From: Vibrio hepatarius
Lineage (GTDB): Bacteria; Pseudomonadota; Gammaproteobacteria; Enterobacterales; Vibrionaceae
Direction of reading: 5' to 3'
Assembly (NCBI RefSeq): GCF_011806575.1
Contig: NZ_JAATOO010000005.1
Location: 159,699-223,698, forward strand
Length of the DNA: 64,000 nucleotides
Below, in pieces: positions 48,262 through 57,118 of this stretch. Each line of letters begins with the position of its first letter. The first letter of the stretch is position 1. The position numbers and the translations under genes are program-made. The notes beneath the pieces were generated by a model that saw only the letters and a program-made list of their open reading frames with translations, was not told where the DNA came from and made no database searches.

Positions 48262-49022
48262 TACAACTTACCTCCCAAGCTCTCTAGCGCATCCGCGGGA
48301 ACTTCAGGCGCAGAGTTCTCTAACGGTTTGGTCAACTCTTCCCAGCCCAGCTGGTAGTGTGAGCCCATTTTACCTTTTGCCAACTCAGTTGGAATGATCT
48401 TAATCGCGGCAATTTCGGTTACGCACGCCTGTTCGCATTTGCCGCAACCGGTGCACTTATCCGAGTGAACCGTCGGGATCAACTTGGCGTGATAACCCGT
48501 GCGTTCATTTCGCACGTGTTCTAAGGTGATGGCTTCATCGACTAATGGGCAGACACGGTAGCAAACATCACATCGCAGCCCTTGCCAGTTGAGGCAGCTT
48601 TCGTGGTCGATCAGAACCGCAGTTCCCATCCGCGCGTCATCAATATTGGTCAGATTCGGATCCAGAGCCCCCGTTGGACATACGGGGACACACGGGATGT
48701 CTTCACACATTTCACAGGGAATATCTCTCGCGTTGAAATACGGCGTGCCTGATTCAACTGACGAAAGTAAGGTCGCAAGTTTTAGCGTATCGTAAGGACA
48801 AGCCTGCACACACAACCCGCAACGAATACACGCTTTTTCAAACTCACCTTTGGCCAACGCACCTGGCGGCCTGACAGGTACACCTGCGCCGCCTCGCGCC
48901 TGACTTTGTGTCGATTGCAAACCCAGCACCGTTGCTGCCGCACCCACACCCACAGCGGTTCTCGCCGCGTCACGAAGAAAACGGCGTCGACTTTCCGATG
49001 TTTTCGATTTCGACGAACTCAT
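48261..49022 (-). CDS. napG: NapG: periplasmic ferredoxin-type protein (MauM/NapG)
   Basis: 253 aa from the ATG at 49022 with AAGGTGG upstream. A twin-arginine signal ([19 protein letters not shown], about residues 10-28) implies folded export. Four [4Fe-4S] motifs: [44 protein letters not shown] and [12 protein letters not shown]. It forms an electron-transfer unit with NapH. First gene of napGH, divergent from the formate dehydrogenase. Confidence 0.94.
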   Translation of the reverse strand: MSSSKSKTSESRRRFLRDAARTAVGVGAAATVLGLQSTQSQARGGAGVPVRPPGALAKGEFEKACIRCGLCVQACPYDTLKLATLLSSVESGTPYFNARDIPCEMCEDIPCVPVCPTGALDPNLTNIDDARMGTAVLIDHESCLNWQGLRCDVCYRVCPLVDEAITLEHVRNERTGYHAKLIPTVHSDKCTGCGKCEQACVTEIAAIKIIPTELAKGKMGSHYQLGWEELTKPLENSAPEVPADALESLGGKL

Positions 49023-49140
49023 AACCCACCACCTTAGCCAGTACATCTTGTGTACCGGATGACGTATTCATTGCCTCAGTTAAATTTAGCAACCACAAAC
49101 TATTTATGGGCATTTTCTTTAGTGATTTGTAGTGGTGATA

Positions 49141-49156
49141 TACCCCTAAAGAGGTG
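49141..49156. promoter_or_regulatory. NarL/NarP-type 7-2-7 binding site
   Basis: TACCCCT-AA-AGAGGTG: two heptamers in inverted orientation separated by two bases, differing from the consensus (TACYYMT-N2-AKRRGTA as I recall it) at the last base only. Suggests nitrate/nitrite control of the adjoining redox genes. Confidence 0.65.
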
Positions 49157-49169
49157 TATCCAAGCTGGA

Positions 49170-49183
49170 TTGATGCTTATCAA
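49170..49183. promoter_or_regulatory. Perfect FNR box
   Basis: TTGAT-GCTT-ATCAA matches the FNR consensus TTGAT-N4-ATCAA at all ten positions. It lies 177 bases upstream of the formate dehydrogenase ATG and 147 bases upstream of napG, so anaerobic activation of one or both is predicted. Confidence 0.8.
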
Positions 49184-49360
49184 TAAAGCGAAGTGATTAG
49201 GCGCTCATATTAACGAATTAACCCATCGACCAAACAAGACAAGGATGACTTATTAACCTCACCGAAATAACTGCATAGTGAGTTTTTTGTCACACGAACT
49301 TTCCTTGCAAGAGGGTATCCTTATAGAATGTATGGTTTTATTAAATCTGCGAGGGATGAC

Positions 49361-52300
49361 ATGATTGAAATCATCATCGACGGAAAATACCGAATTGTTG
49401 AAGAAGGCTCGACCTTGCTCGAAGCCGCTAAAGTCTGTGGTGTAGACATTCCTTCACTGTGCGGATTAAACAAATCAGACGAAAAAGTGCCGTGCGATTT
49501 GTGCATGGTTGAAGTAGAAAGCGGCAGTATGCAACGCGCCTGTGAGCTGGGCGTGTATCGTGGACTGAACGTAAAAACACAGTCTGACGCACTCAGTGCA
49601 CACCGAAAACAGGCGCTCAACCGCATCATGCAAGACCACTACGCCGACTGCGAAGCGCCGTGCAAAACCGCGTGTCCAGCGGGTGTCGACATCCAGTCTT
49701 ACCTCTATTTCATCGCGCAGAACGACCATCAGAAAGCGATCGAAATCATCAAACAAACGCTGCCGATGCCACTGTCAATTGGCCGTGTATGCCCAGCATT
49801 TTGTGAAAGTGAATGTCGACGCGCTTTGGTTGATGAGCCGCTCGCTATTCGTCAATTGAAACGTCATGCAGCAGATGCAGATCTCGCTGCGCATGAAGCG
49901 TACGTTCCTGAGAAAAAACCAGCCAAACCTTACTCGATTGCGATTGTTGGTAGCGGTCCTGGCGGACTGACTGCGGGGTATTACCTGTCGAACGAAGGTT
50001 ACCAAGTCACCGTTTTTGAGGCGATGCCGAAAGCGGGTGGTTGGCTGCGCTATGGCATTCCTGAATACCGATTGCCAAAAGATATCCTCGACAAAGAGAT
50101 CGAGTTGATGTGTCGCAACGGCATGACAATCAAAACCAATCATAAACTCGGCGAAGATTTTACTCTGTCGCGCTTGAGTGAAGAATACGATGCGGTCTGC
50201 CTTGCAGTCGGCGCGTCGCAAGCGGTTGAAATGCATTATCCAGGTAGTGAATTGAAAGGTTGTTACTTGGGTGTCGATTATCTCAAAGACTACGTCACCA
50301 ACCAGCAATACAAAACTGGGGAAAAAGTCGCAGTCATCGGCGGCGGTAACACTGCGATTGACTGCGCGAGAACCGCTCGCCGAGCGGGTGCCGAAACCAC
50401 GCTTATCTATCGTCGTACCCGCGAAGAAATGCCCGCGGAAGATTACGAAATCGAAGAAGCCGCACACGAAGGCGTCAACTTTTTATTCTTGACTAATCCG
50501 GCAGAAAACCTCGCCGATGAGCACGGCCATGTCCAGGCGATCCGCCTTGAACGTATGGCACTGGGTGAACCAGACTCTTCCGGCCGCCGTCGCCCTGAAG
50601 CCACCGGCGAGTATTTCACAGAAGCATTTGACACTGTGATTGCCGCGGTGTCACAAAAGCCCGATTTAAGCTTTTTGGAGAACGACGATTTGTCGATTCC
50701 ACTCACGCGCTGGAATACGTCTGAATCCGACGATTCCACCATGCACACCGGAACAGGCAACTTATTTAGTATCGGGGATTTTCGCCGTGGCCCAGCCACC
50801 GCAGTAGAAGCGGTTGGCGATGGAAGAATCGCAGCCAAAGCCATCGACCTGTTCCTCAATGGCGACATGATCGACATGCCAAGACCAGCGTTTAACTCAC
50901 GTAAAGAGAAAAAGCTCTCGCAGGTCGACCCACTTCAGTTTGAAAACATTCAGAAAGTCGCTCGTACCATCATGCCAGAGCTGACACCTGCACAACGAGA
51001 GCAGAGCTTTGCTGAAGTCGAGCTAGGTTTTGATAACCATGACGCGATCCAAGAGGCGGCGCGCTGTTTGGAATGCGGCTGTCAGGCAAACACCAGTTGC
51101 GATCTGCGCGACTACTCGACCGAGTATGGCGCAGAGCAACACTTTAACCACTCGGTGGAAATCAAAGACCATCAAGACTGGTTAACCTTACGTGCCAAAG
51201 ACCCACGGCATAAATTCGCGGTTGACCGTAGCTCGCAGTTTATCAAGTTTGATGCCAACCGCTGCATCAGTTGTGGTCAGTGTATTCAAGCCTGCCGAGA
51301 GCATGCGGTGCATGGGGTGCTCAACTTTGTCACCGACCAACACGGCCGCCCCGCTCTAAGGCCGGATGACCGTCCGCACTTTGGTTCTAACAAGAACGGT
51401 AAAGTGGCGATGGGCGATTCGCAATGCGTGCAATGCGGCGCGTGTGTACAAGCCTGTCCGACGGGCGCGATGGTCGATAGCCGCGATAAATCGCAAGGCC
51501 GCAGTGAGACGCTGAAAAAAGTCGATACCATCTGTACCTACTGCGGTGTGGGTTGCAAACTCACCATGCACGTGGATGAAGCCGCCAATACCATCCGTTA
51601 CGTTACGGGAGCGAACTCTCCGGTAAACCAAGGTATGTTGTGTGTGAAAGGTCGCTTTGGCTTCGATTTTGTCGCCAACGATGCGCGCCTGACTACGCCG
51701 CTGATCCGCAAAGACGGTTGGCTACAACCCGCTAGCTGGGACGAAGCCATCCAGTTGATTGCCGATAAGTTTACCGCGATTAAACAAGGCTTTGGTGGCA
51801 ACGCACTGGCAGGCTTCTCTTCGGCAAAAACCACCAACGAAGATAACTACGCGTTCCAAAAATTCATTCGCCGCGAGCTAGGAACCAACAACGTTGACCA
51901 CTGCGCGCGCTTATGTCACGCCTCCAGTGTAACTGGGTTAGAAGCCTCATTGGGCAGCGGCGCGATGACCAATGACATCCCGAGCATCAAACACTCGGAC
52001 GTGATTTTCATCATCGGCTCGGATACAACATCGGCGCACCCAATCATCGCCTCACACATCAAGCAGGCCATTCGCCACCACGGCGCGCGTCTTATCGTCG
52101 CCGATCCAAAACGCATTGATATGGCGGAACACGCCGAGTTGTATCTCTCCCACAGACCGGGCACCGACGTGATGCTGCTTAACGGCGTAATGCAGCAAAT
52201 CATCAAACACGGATGGTATGACCTTGAGTACATTGAAGAGCGTGTCGACGGTTTTGATACGCTGTTGCAAGAAGTGATGTCTCCTGCCTATGCGTTAGAT

Positions 52301-53584
52301 AAAGTTGCGCTGGTGACTGGCGTTAGCGCCGATGACATTTTCGCAATGGCGCGGATGATAGGTACCGCAAAACGCACCGCGGTGTACTACTCCATGGGCA
52401 TTACCCAGCATACGACAGGTCACGATAACGTGCGCTCGATTGCCAACCTGCAATTGCTGTGCGGCAACATTGGTATTGAAGGCGGCGGTATCAACCCATT
52501 GCGTGGTCAGTCAAATGTGCAAGGTGCGTGTGATATGGGCGCCTTGCCAAACTGCTACCCAGGCTATCAGAAGGTCTACAATCCACTGGTCAGCCAGAAG
52601 TTTGCGATTGAATGGAATGCGCCAGATCTACCTAAAGAACCCGGACTGACGCTGACCGAAATCATCGATGCAGCGTGCAAGCGCGAAATTCGTGGCATGT
52701 ACATCATGGGCGAAAATCCGGTCTTAAGTGACCCGAACCAAGCACACGTCATCGAGGGGTTAGAAGCGCTCGATTTCTTGGTGGTACAAGACATCTTCCT
52801 GACCGAAACCGCGCAGTACGCCGATGTGGTGTTGCCGTCATGCTCGTTTGCTGAGAAATCAGGGCATTTCACCAACACCGAACGCCGCGTACAACGCATT
52901 AACCCTGCGGTAAGAGCGCCGGGTGACGCGAAAGAAGATTGGTGGATCATCCAACAAATCGCCAATGCGATGGGCGGAGACTGGCATTACAACAAAGTTG
53001 CCGACATCACCGCTGAAATCGCGCGTGTAACGCCACAGTACGCCGGATTACTGTGGAACAGCATTACACCAGATGGCGTGCAGTGGCCGAGCAACAAAAA
53101 CAACCCGAATGGTACTCGCATCATGCACCAGACTCAGTTTACCCGAGGCAAAGGGCAGATGGTTGGAGTACCGTTCCGCTATGCCGCAGAGCTGCCAGAT
53201 GAAGAATACCCATTGGTACTGACTACCGGACGTGTTCTGGAACAGTTCCACACTGGGACGATGACGCGCAAAACCAAAGGACTCGACAAACTGGCTGGGC
53301 CAAGAGCGATGATCAGCGTGCAAGATGCTGAAGCACTGGGCATCAGCAATGGTCAAAGACTGCGCGTTTCCACCCGCCGAGGTGAGATTGAAATTGATGC
53401 ATTTGTGACCAAACGTATCCAACAAGGGGTGATTTTTATCCCGTTCCACTTTGTCGAGTCGCCGGTCAATCGCTTAACCACAACTGCGACAGACCCACAC
53501 GCTAAGATCCCTGAGTTCAAAGTGGCGGCGGTCAAAGTGGAACCATTGGTTGAGTGCACTGCCGAAGATGCGCAAGTACACTAA
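49361..53584 (+). CDS. Formate dehydrogenase alpha subunit fused to a GltD-like NAD(P)-binding flavoprotein
   Basis: 1407 aa from the ATG at 49361 (GAGGGATGAC upstream). Order: [2Fe-2S] ferredoxin domain (Cys34, 45, 48, 61); GltD-like domain with two cluster motifs (Cys97-Cys105, Cys144-Cys152), FAD Rossmann fold GSGPGGL (197-203) and NAD(P) fold VIGGGNTAID (325-334); [4Fe-4S] ferredoxin motifs CISCGQCIQAC (635-645) and CVQCGACVQAC (689-699); then the molybdopterin catalytic domain with cluster CTYCGVGC (725-732 plus Cys761) and active-site Cys852 in VDHCARLCHASS in place of selenocysteine. No signal peptide, so cytoplasmic. It likely couples formate oxidation to NAD(P)H or reduced ferredoxin in one chain. 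Confidence 0.94.
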   Translation: MIEIIIDGKYRIVEEGSTLLEAAKVCGVDIPSLCGLNKSDEKVPCDLCMVEVESGSMQRACELGVYRGLNVKTQSDALSAHRKQALNRIMQDHYADCEAPCKTACPAGVDIQSYLYFIAQNDHQKAIEIIKQTLPMPLSIGRVCPAFCESECRRALVDEPLAIRQLKRHAADADLAAHEAYVPEKKPAKPYSIAIVGSGPGGLTAGYYLSNEGYQVTVFEAMPKAGGWLRYGIPEYRLPKDILDKEIELMCRNGMTIKTNHKLGEDFTLSRLSEEYDAVCLAVGASQAVEMHYPGSELKGCYLGVDYLKDYVTNQQYKTGEKVAVIGGGNTAIDCARTARRAGAETTLIYRRTREEMPAEDYEIEEAAHEGVNFLFLTNPAENLADEHGHVQAIRLERMALGEPDSSGRRRPEATGEYFTEAFDTVIAAVSQKPDLSFLENDDLSIPLTRWNTSESDDSTMHTGTGNLFSIGDFRRGPATAVEAVGDGRIAAKAIDLFLNGDMIDMPRPAFNSRKEKKLSQVDPLQFENIQKVARTIMPELTPAQREQSFAEVELGFDNHDAIQEAARCLECGCQANTSCDLRDYSTEYGAEQHFNHSVEIKDHQDWLTLRAKDPRHKFAVDRSSQFIKFDANRCISCGQCIQACREHAVHGVLNFVTDQHGRPALRPDDRPHFGSNKNGKVAMGDSQCVQCGACVQACPTGAMVDSRDKSQGRSETLKKVDTICTYCGVGCKLTMHVDEAANTIRYVTGANSPVNQGMLCVKGRFGFDFVANDARLTTPLIRKDGWLQPASWDEAIQLIADKFTAIKQGFGGNALAGFSSAKTTNEDNYAFQKFIRRELGTNNVDHCARLCHASSVTGLEASLGSGAMTNDIPSIKHSDVIFIIGSDTTSAHPIIASHIKQAIRHHGARLIVADPKRIDMAEHAELYLSHRPGTDVMLLNGVMQQIIKHGWYDLEYIEERVDGFDTLLQEVMSPAYALDKVALVTGVSADDIFAMARMIGTAKRTAVYYSMGITQHTTGHDNVRSIANLQLLCGNIGIEGGGINPLRGQSNVQGACDMGALPNCYPGYQKVYNPLVSQKFAIEWNAPDLPKEPGLTLTEIIDAACKREIRGMYIMGENPVLSDPNQAHVIEGLEALDFLVVQDIFLTETAQYADVVLPSCSFAEKSGHFTNTERRVQRINPAVRAPGDAKEDWWIIQQIANAMGGDWHYNKVADITAEIARVTPQYAGLLWNSITPDGVQWPSNKNNPNGTRIMHQTQFTRGKGQMVGVPFRYAAELPDEEYPLVLTTGRVLEQFHTGTMTRKTKGLDKLAGPRAMISVQDAEALGISNGQRLRVSTRRGEIEIDAFVTKRIQQGVIFIPFHFVESPVNRLTTTATDPHAKIPEFKVAAVKVEPLVECTAEDAQVH

Positions 53585-53604
53585 ATCCTCTTCTCTCTAA
53601 CGGC

Positions 53605-53633
53605 AAAGCCAGCTCATTTTGAGCTGGCTTTTT
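53605..53633. terminator. Bidirectional terminator after the formate dehydrogenase
   Basis: AAAGCCAGCTCA, loop TTT, TGAGCTGGCTTTTT. Between convergent genes. Confidence 0.92.
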
Positions 53634-53648
53634 AATTTCCGTATCGCA

Positions 53649-54188
53649 TTATTTAATCAGCGAAAGTATCTCTTTAAACTCTGGGTTTCGGCAGTCTTTC
53701 ACCAGCTCGTACAAACACATTTCCAGCCCAGTTAATTGAGCACCTTGGCTAACCAATTTATTAATCCCCAACTGTTTGTTTTGTATTGTTCGTGAAGAAA
53801 CACAATCCTCAACGAGCTGCACTTCATAGTTTTGCTTTATTAAATTCACTGCGGTTTGATAAACACAAATATGGGTTTCAATCCCACAAACCAACCATGT
53901 TTCAATATCGGCTTGGTGGATCGCTTGCATGATTTCGGGCTCTGAGCAGCCGTCAAAGGTAAACTTAGTGATCGCTTTTTGCTCAGAGAGTAAATTCGAT
54001 AACTCTTCAACTGTTGCACCTAGTTTCTCAGGATTCTGCTCCAACCAAACAATCGGTAAGCCTAATATCTGCGCCCCCTTAATTAACTTAGTGCAATTCT
54101 CAATCAATAAATCACTGTCGCTTACAATCCTTGCTAACTTACCTTGTACATCGACAACGATAAGTCCAGTGTTATTTTTATTTAACAT
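53649..54188 (-). CDS. Isochorismatase-family cysteine hydrolase
   Basis: 179 aa from the ATG at 54188 (GGGAAGAGTA upstream). Catalytic triad candidates: Asp in LIVVDVQGKLA, Lys in AITKFTFDG, and Cys in WLVCGIETHICVYQTA. Small YcaC-like hydrolases of this type act on amides or carbamoyl groups; the substrate is unknown. Monocistronic. Confidence 0.87.
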   Translation of the reverse strand: MLNKNNTGLIVVDVQGKLARIVSDSDLLIENCTKLIKGAQILGLPIVWLEQNPEKLGATVEELSNLLSEQKAITKFTFDGCSEPEIMQAIHQADIETWLVCGIETHICVYQTAVNLIKQNYEVQLVEDCVSSRTIQNKQLGINKLVSQGAQLTGLEMCLYELVKDCRNPEFKEILSLIK

Positions 54189-54675
54189 TACTCTTCCCTT
54201 CACCAACTTGTTCTATTTATACAAATACGTGGAATGAAATGGAGGTTTAATCAACCACGAACTTTTATTAAACGATAAGTATAGTTGGACTTTCTTCTAA
54301 CCAGAAATATCACTTTAAAAAAGAGGGAACTTATACTTGGGGTGTCTGTCTCACTAATGTTATCTGTCACAAGTTTCGCATCAACTTGCGCTTAAAGGTG
54401 ATCAAATTCCCACTCAAAAACCTCACTTTGCCCCTTTCTTCGCAGGGGGTATAGGCAAATTCTTACAAAAAACAATAAAACGACGTTCAAAATCAATTGA
54501 ACACCGTACAAAATAGACTAAAGAATCCAACCAATAAATTCAATAACTTACATATAAAAACAGATTCAATGTGTCTAAAAATTTATTCTTTTATAATAAA
54601 AAGTTATTATTTTACTAGTCGTTTATAAGAAAATTCCTATCATGGCAACATAATTACAACACCGAGCGACTTCTT
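54189..54675. other. 487-base AT-rich intergenic region
   Basis: No gene found. The right half (about 54470-54660) is markedly AT-rich compared with neighbouring intergenic DNA and leads into the yrbL-like gene. No repeats or attachment-like sequences recognised. Confidence 0.5.
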
Positions 54676-55215
54676 ATGGTTTATTTAAGTGATGACAGCA
54701 AACTGGGTAGAGGAACAACCAGAACTTGTTATCAGCATCCTGAGAATGAAAATTTATGCATTAAAGTGATGCACGGTCATTCAAAGCTGAAAATAAATTT
54801 CTTGGAATTCAAATTTTACCAGAAGCTAGCAAGAAAAAAGGTTCCTCTAGAACATCTACCTCAATGCTATGGTTTCGTTGAAACCAATTTGGGTAAAGGG
54901 TTGGTCTACGAAAGAATAAAATCTGATTATGCGGACAATCTTGAGCAAATTGTCAAACGTCGACTTTTGCCAAAGAACAAGATTATTTCGATGCTGAAGG
55001 ATTTAGAGAATTACTGTTTAGATAATATTATTAGCATGTGCGATCGTGGGCTACGTAATATTATTCTAAGTAAGAATAAGCTGTATTATATTGATGGCAT
55101 TATTACCAATAAAAAACGCAAGTCATTTTTATATACTGGGTTATCTTTTCTTTCTCGTAGAAAAACCCGTAAGACCATTCGAACCATGATTCATACTCTG
55201 GAACAGGAGTATTAA
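54676..55215 (+). CDS. yrbL: YrbL-family protein (kinase-like fold, PhoP-network type)
   Basis: 179 aa; no clear ribosome binding site. N-terminus LSDDSKLGRGTTRTCYQHPE, then CIKVMHGHSK with a lysine at the place used for ATP in kinase folds, FVETNLGKGLVYERI and LRNIILSKNKLYYIDGIITN. It resembles E. coli YrbL, a PhoP-regulated protein of unknown activity, but is shorter. Codon use is A/T-rich (many AAA, ATT, TTA), unlike the neighbours, consistent with horizontal gain. Related sugar or LPS kinases of the same fold are the alternative. Confidence 0.75.
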   Translation: MVYLSDDSKLGRGTTRTCYQHPENENLCIKVMHGHSKLKINFLEFKFYQKLARKKVPLEHLPQCYGFVETNLGKGLVYERIKSDYADNLEQIVKRRLLPKNKIISMLKDLENYCLDNIISMCDRGLRNIILSKNKLYYIDGIITNKKRKSFLYTGLSFLSRRKTRKTIRTMIHTLEQEY

Positions 55216-55224
55216 ATAAGTGAG

Positions 55225-55271
55225 ATAGTGGCATCGAAATATGAGGATTTCCTCGTTGACGATGCCACTAT
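55225..55271. terminator. Long hairpin between convergent genes
   Basis: ATAGTGGCATCG (55225-55236) pairs perfectly with CGATGCCACTAT (55260-55271), with an inner GAGG/CCTC stem (55243-55254). A 12-bp outer stem without a long U-tract; it acts as a terminator or as a convergent-transcript barrier. Confidence 0.65.
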
Positions 55272-55275
55272 TTGA

Positions 55276-55878
55276 TTACGCAGTCTCTAACTCTACCAAG
55301 CAATCAATTCTACTCATCTCGCCATTTTCAATCATGAAAAACGCATCTTGTGGTAAATCTTGCTCCCAGACTTGCTCGTAACTCATATCCATCAAAGCGC
55401 CGCGCAATACCGCTCCTGTCAGCGCGTGGCTGACCACCACTACATCACCATCTTCGGGTAAGTCATTCAACCAAGATACTAGTCTCGCTTTCACCGACTG
55501 ATACGACTCTGATTTTGGCGCCTGAAGATACCAATCGCTTTGTGATAGCAAGTTAGGCTGCTCTGCCTCTAGGCTAGGAATGGTTCTTTGTTCCCACTCC
55601 CCTAAAGCGAACTCTTTGAGCCTCTCGTCTTGGACGATTTTAGAAGCACAGTGGCCAACTTGTTCACACACAATCGTCGCCGTCTGAACGGCACGACCCA
55701 ACGGGCTGGCATACACTCGATACGTTCGCTCACCTAGATATTCACTTAGTGCTTCACCAACGCTGCGTGCTTGAGCGAGTCCTTTAGCGGTGAGTGGTGA
55801 GTTGCAGTGTCCTTGGAGTTTTTGCTCCGCGTTAAACTGTGTTTGACCATGTCTTAATACAAATATTCTTCTTGTCAC
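55276..55878 (-). CDS. Histidine-phosphatase-superfamily protein (phosphoglycerate-mutase-like)
   Basis: 200 aa with a GTG start at 55878 preceded by AGGGAATCAAA; the frame is open 23 codons further upstream without support. RHG motif in IFVLRHGQTQFNAEQ and the second histidine in VVVVSHALTGAVLRG. Broad phosphatase family (CobC, GpmB and others); the substrate is unresolved. Confidence 0.88.
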   Translation of the reverse strand: MTRRIFVLRHGQTQFNAEQKLQGHCNSPLTAKGLAQARSVGEALSEYLGERTYRVYASPLGRAVQTATIVCEQVGHCASKIVQDERLKEFALGEWEQRTIPSLEAEQPNLLSQSDWYLQAPKSESYQSVKARLVSWLNDLPEDGDVVVVSHALTGAVLRGALMDMSYEQVWEQDLPQDAFFMIENGEMSRIDCLVELETA

Positions 55879-55989
55879 TTTGATTCCCTGTCTTCGGCTG
55901 TAGCCCATAAAAAATATCGTAAATGCTACGGCGGTGCAAAAAGCCATATTTGGGTCAGTTTTGACTCACGGTCCAACCTTAAACCATGA

Positions 55990-56448
55990 TTAGCGTGCTG
56001 CACTCGTCCACTGCTTCTGCACTCTGTGCATGCTTTTCCCGACTAAAACGATCAGCACTGAGCCAATCAGCACTGGCGTGAAGATAAAACTCCAACCTTG
56101 CCCAGCCAACATAATCAGCATCGGGTTGGCACCTGCAGGTGGATGTGTCGTTTTGGTCAGTAACATCACACTCACCCCCAAACCTGTCGCCAATGCCAAG
56201 GTCAACGGAGTCACTCCCACATATTGGGTAAAGGCGACACCAATGATCGCCGTTAGCAAGTGACCGAATATCACATTCTTAGGCTGGGCCAGCGGGCTAT
56301 CTGGCACGCCAAACACCAATACCGTCGTTGCACCAAAGGGGGCCATTACCAATGCGACTTCACTCATCGACACTTCCAAAAATGACAGTAGACCTATCGC
56401 CAATGCAGCTCCAATTCCAGCAATTACCGACACGTTTAATTGATTCAT
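55990..56448 (-). CDS. HPP-family membrane protein
   Basis: 152 aa from the ATG at 56448 with AAGGAGCAAACG upstream. Four membrane segments and the family motif TKTTHPPAGANPMLIML. HPP proteins have been linked to nitrite transport in some organisms; here function is not shown. It faces the TetR gene across a strong double palindrome, so TetR control is likely. Confidence 0.88.
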   Translation of the reverse strand: MNQLNVSVIAGIGAALAIGLLSFLEVSMSEVALVMAPFGATTVLVFGVPDSPLAQPKNVIFGHLLTAIIGVAFTQYVGVTPLTLALATGLGVSVMLLTKTTHPPAGANPMLIMLAGQGWSFIFTPVLIGSVLIVLVGKSMHRVQKQWTSAAR

Positions 56449-56460
56449 CGTTTGCTCCTT

Positions 56461-56515
56461 CAAAAGTAGACCGATTTGTCTACAAAATTAAAATAGACAA
56501 GTCGGTCTACTTTTG
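56461..56515. promoter_or_regulatory. Double palindromic operator between HPP and TetR genes
   Basis: A 55-base interval with inverted 21-base arms (56462-56482 and 56494-56514, 20 of 21 matching) plus a flanking C/G pair. Each arm itself contains a quasi-palindrome, TAGACC-GATT-TGTCTA and TAGACA-AGTC-GGTCTA, so two TetR-dimer sites lie back to back. The core resembles the TAGACC-N4-GGTCTA box I recall for E. coli NemR. Both promoters would be blocked by a bound repressor. Confidence 0.8.
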
Positions 56516-56543
56516 TCAAACTGTTTTTAAACGCGGAGGATTT

Positions 56544-57113
56544 ATGAGTAAAAAGCGTCAGTTGCTGATCGATACAGCGCTCGATCTGTTCTATAAAAAT
56601 GGAATTAACTCGATTGGTATCAACGAGATATTGAAAGTCTCGGGGGTGGCAAAGCGTACGCTCTATACACACTTTGACAGTAAGGAATCACTGGTTTTAG
56701 CGGCGCTGACACAAAGACATCAGATCTTCTGCACTTGGTTAGCCGACCAAATCGCCGACTCAAACGATGATCAGGAGCTGATAGAAGACCTATTCAAGGC
56801 TCTTGAGCGATGGTTTAACAGTGCAGAAGCGGCACTAGGCGATTTTCGCGGTTGTTTCTTTATCAATACCGCCGCGGAATTTAGCGATGTGAACAGCGAA
56901 ATCGCTCGCTACTGCGCGCAGCACAAGCAAACAGTGCGAGAGATCATTCAGCGTCAAATGACCACGAATAACCCACTATTGTTGGATGCCATTTGCCTAC
57001 TAAAAGAAGGCGCGATCACAACAGCGTACATGACAGGGCAAGGGAAGCAAGCAAGTGAGAAGAGCATCCAAATTCTAAATGCTCTAAGGCAAGAGTCGTC
57101 TAGGTCGTGTTGA
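56544..57113 (+). CDS. TetR-family repressor
   Basis: 189 aa from the ATG at 56544 (CGGAGGATTT upstream); the open frame before it runs antisense into the HPP gene and is not coding. N-terminal TetR HTH (INEILKVSGVAKRTLYTHFD, about 29-48); C-terminal ligand domain. It likely represses itself and the HPP gene through the double operator. Confidence 0.9.
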   Translation: MSKKRQLLIDTALDLFYKNGINSIGINEILKVSGVAKRTLYTHFDSKESLVLAALTQRHQIFCTWLADQIADSNDDQELIEDLFKALERWFNSAEAALGDFRGCFFINTAAEFSDVNSEIARYCAQHKQTVREIIQRQMTTNNPLLLDAICLLKEGAITTAYMTGQGKQASEKSIQILNALRQESSRSC

Positions 57114-57118
57114 CTTAG

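Larger units (their letters stand above)
49023..49360. promoter_or_regulatory. napGH / formate dehydrogenase divergent control region
   Basis: 338 bases without a gene. It contains a 7-2-7 NarL/NarP-type site and a perfect FNR box, listed separately, 13 bases apart. A CATATT hexamer at 49206-49211 fits a -10 element for rightward transcription, with the FNR box centred about 41.5 bases upstream of the expected start near 49218, the usual class-II spacing. Confidence 0.7.

Noticed and set aside
51900..51930. Selenocysteine at the formate dehydrogenase active site
   Set aside because: The codon is TGT (Cys852), not TGA, and there is no in-frame stop.
56328..56543. Longer TetR start
   Set aside because: The upstream part runs antisense through the HPP gene and the operator; the ATG at 56544 has GGAGG and the normal family N-terminus.
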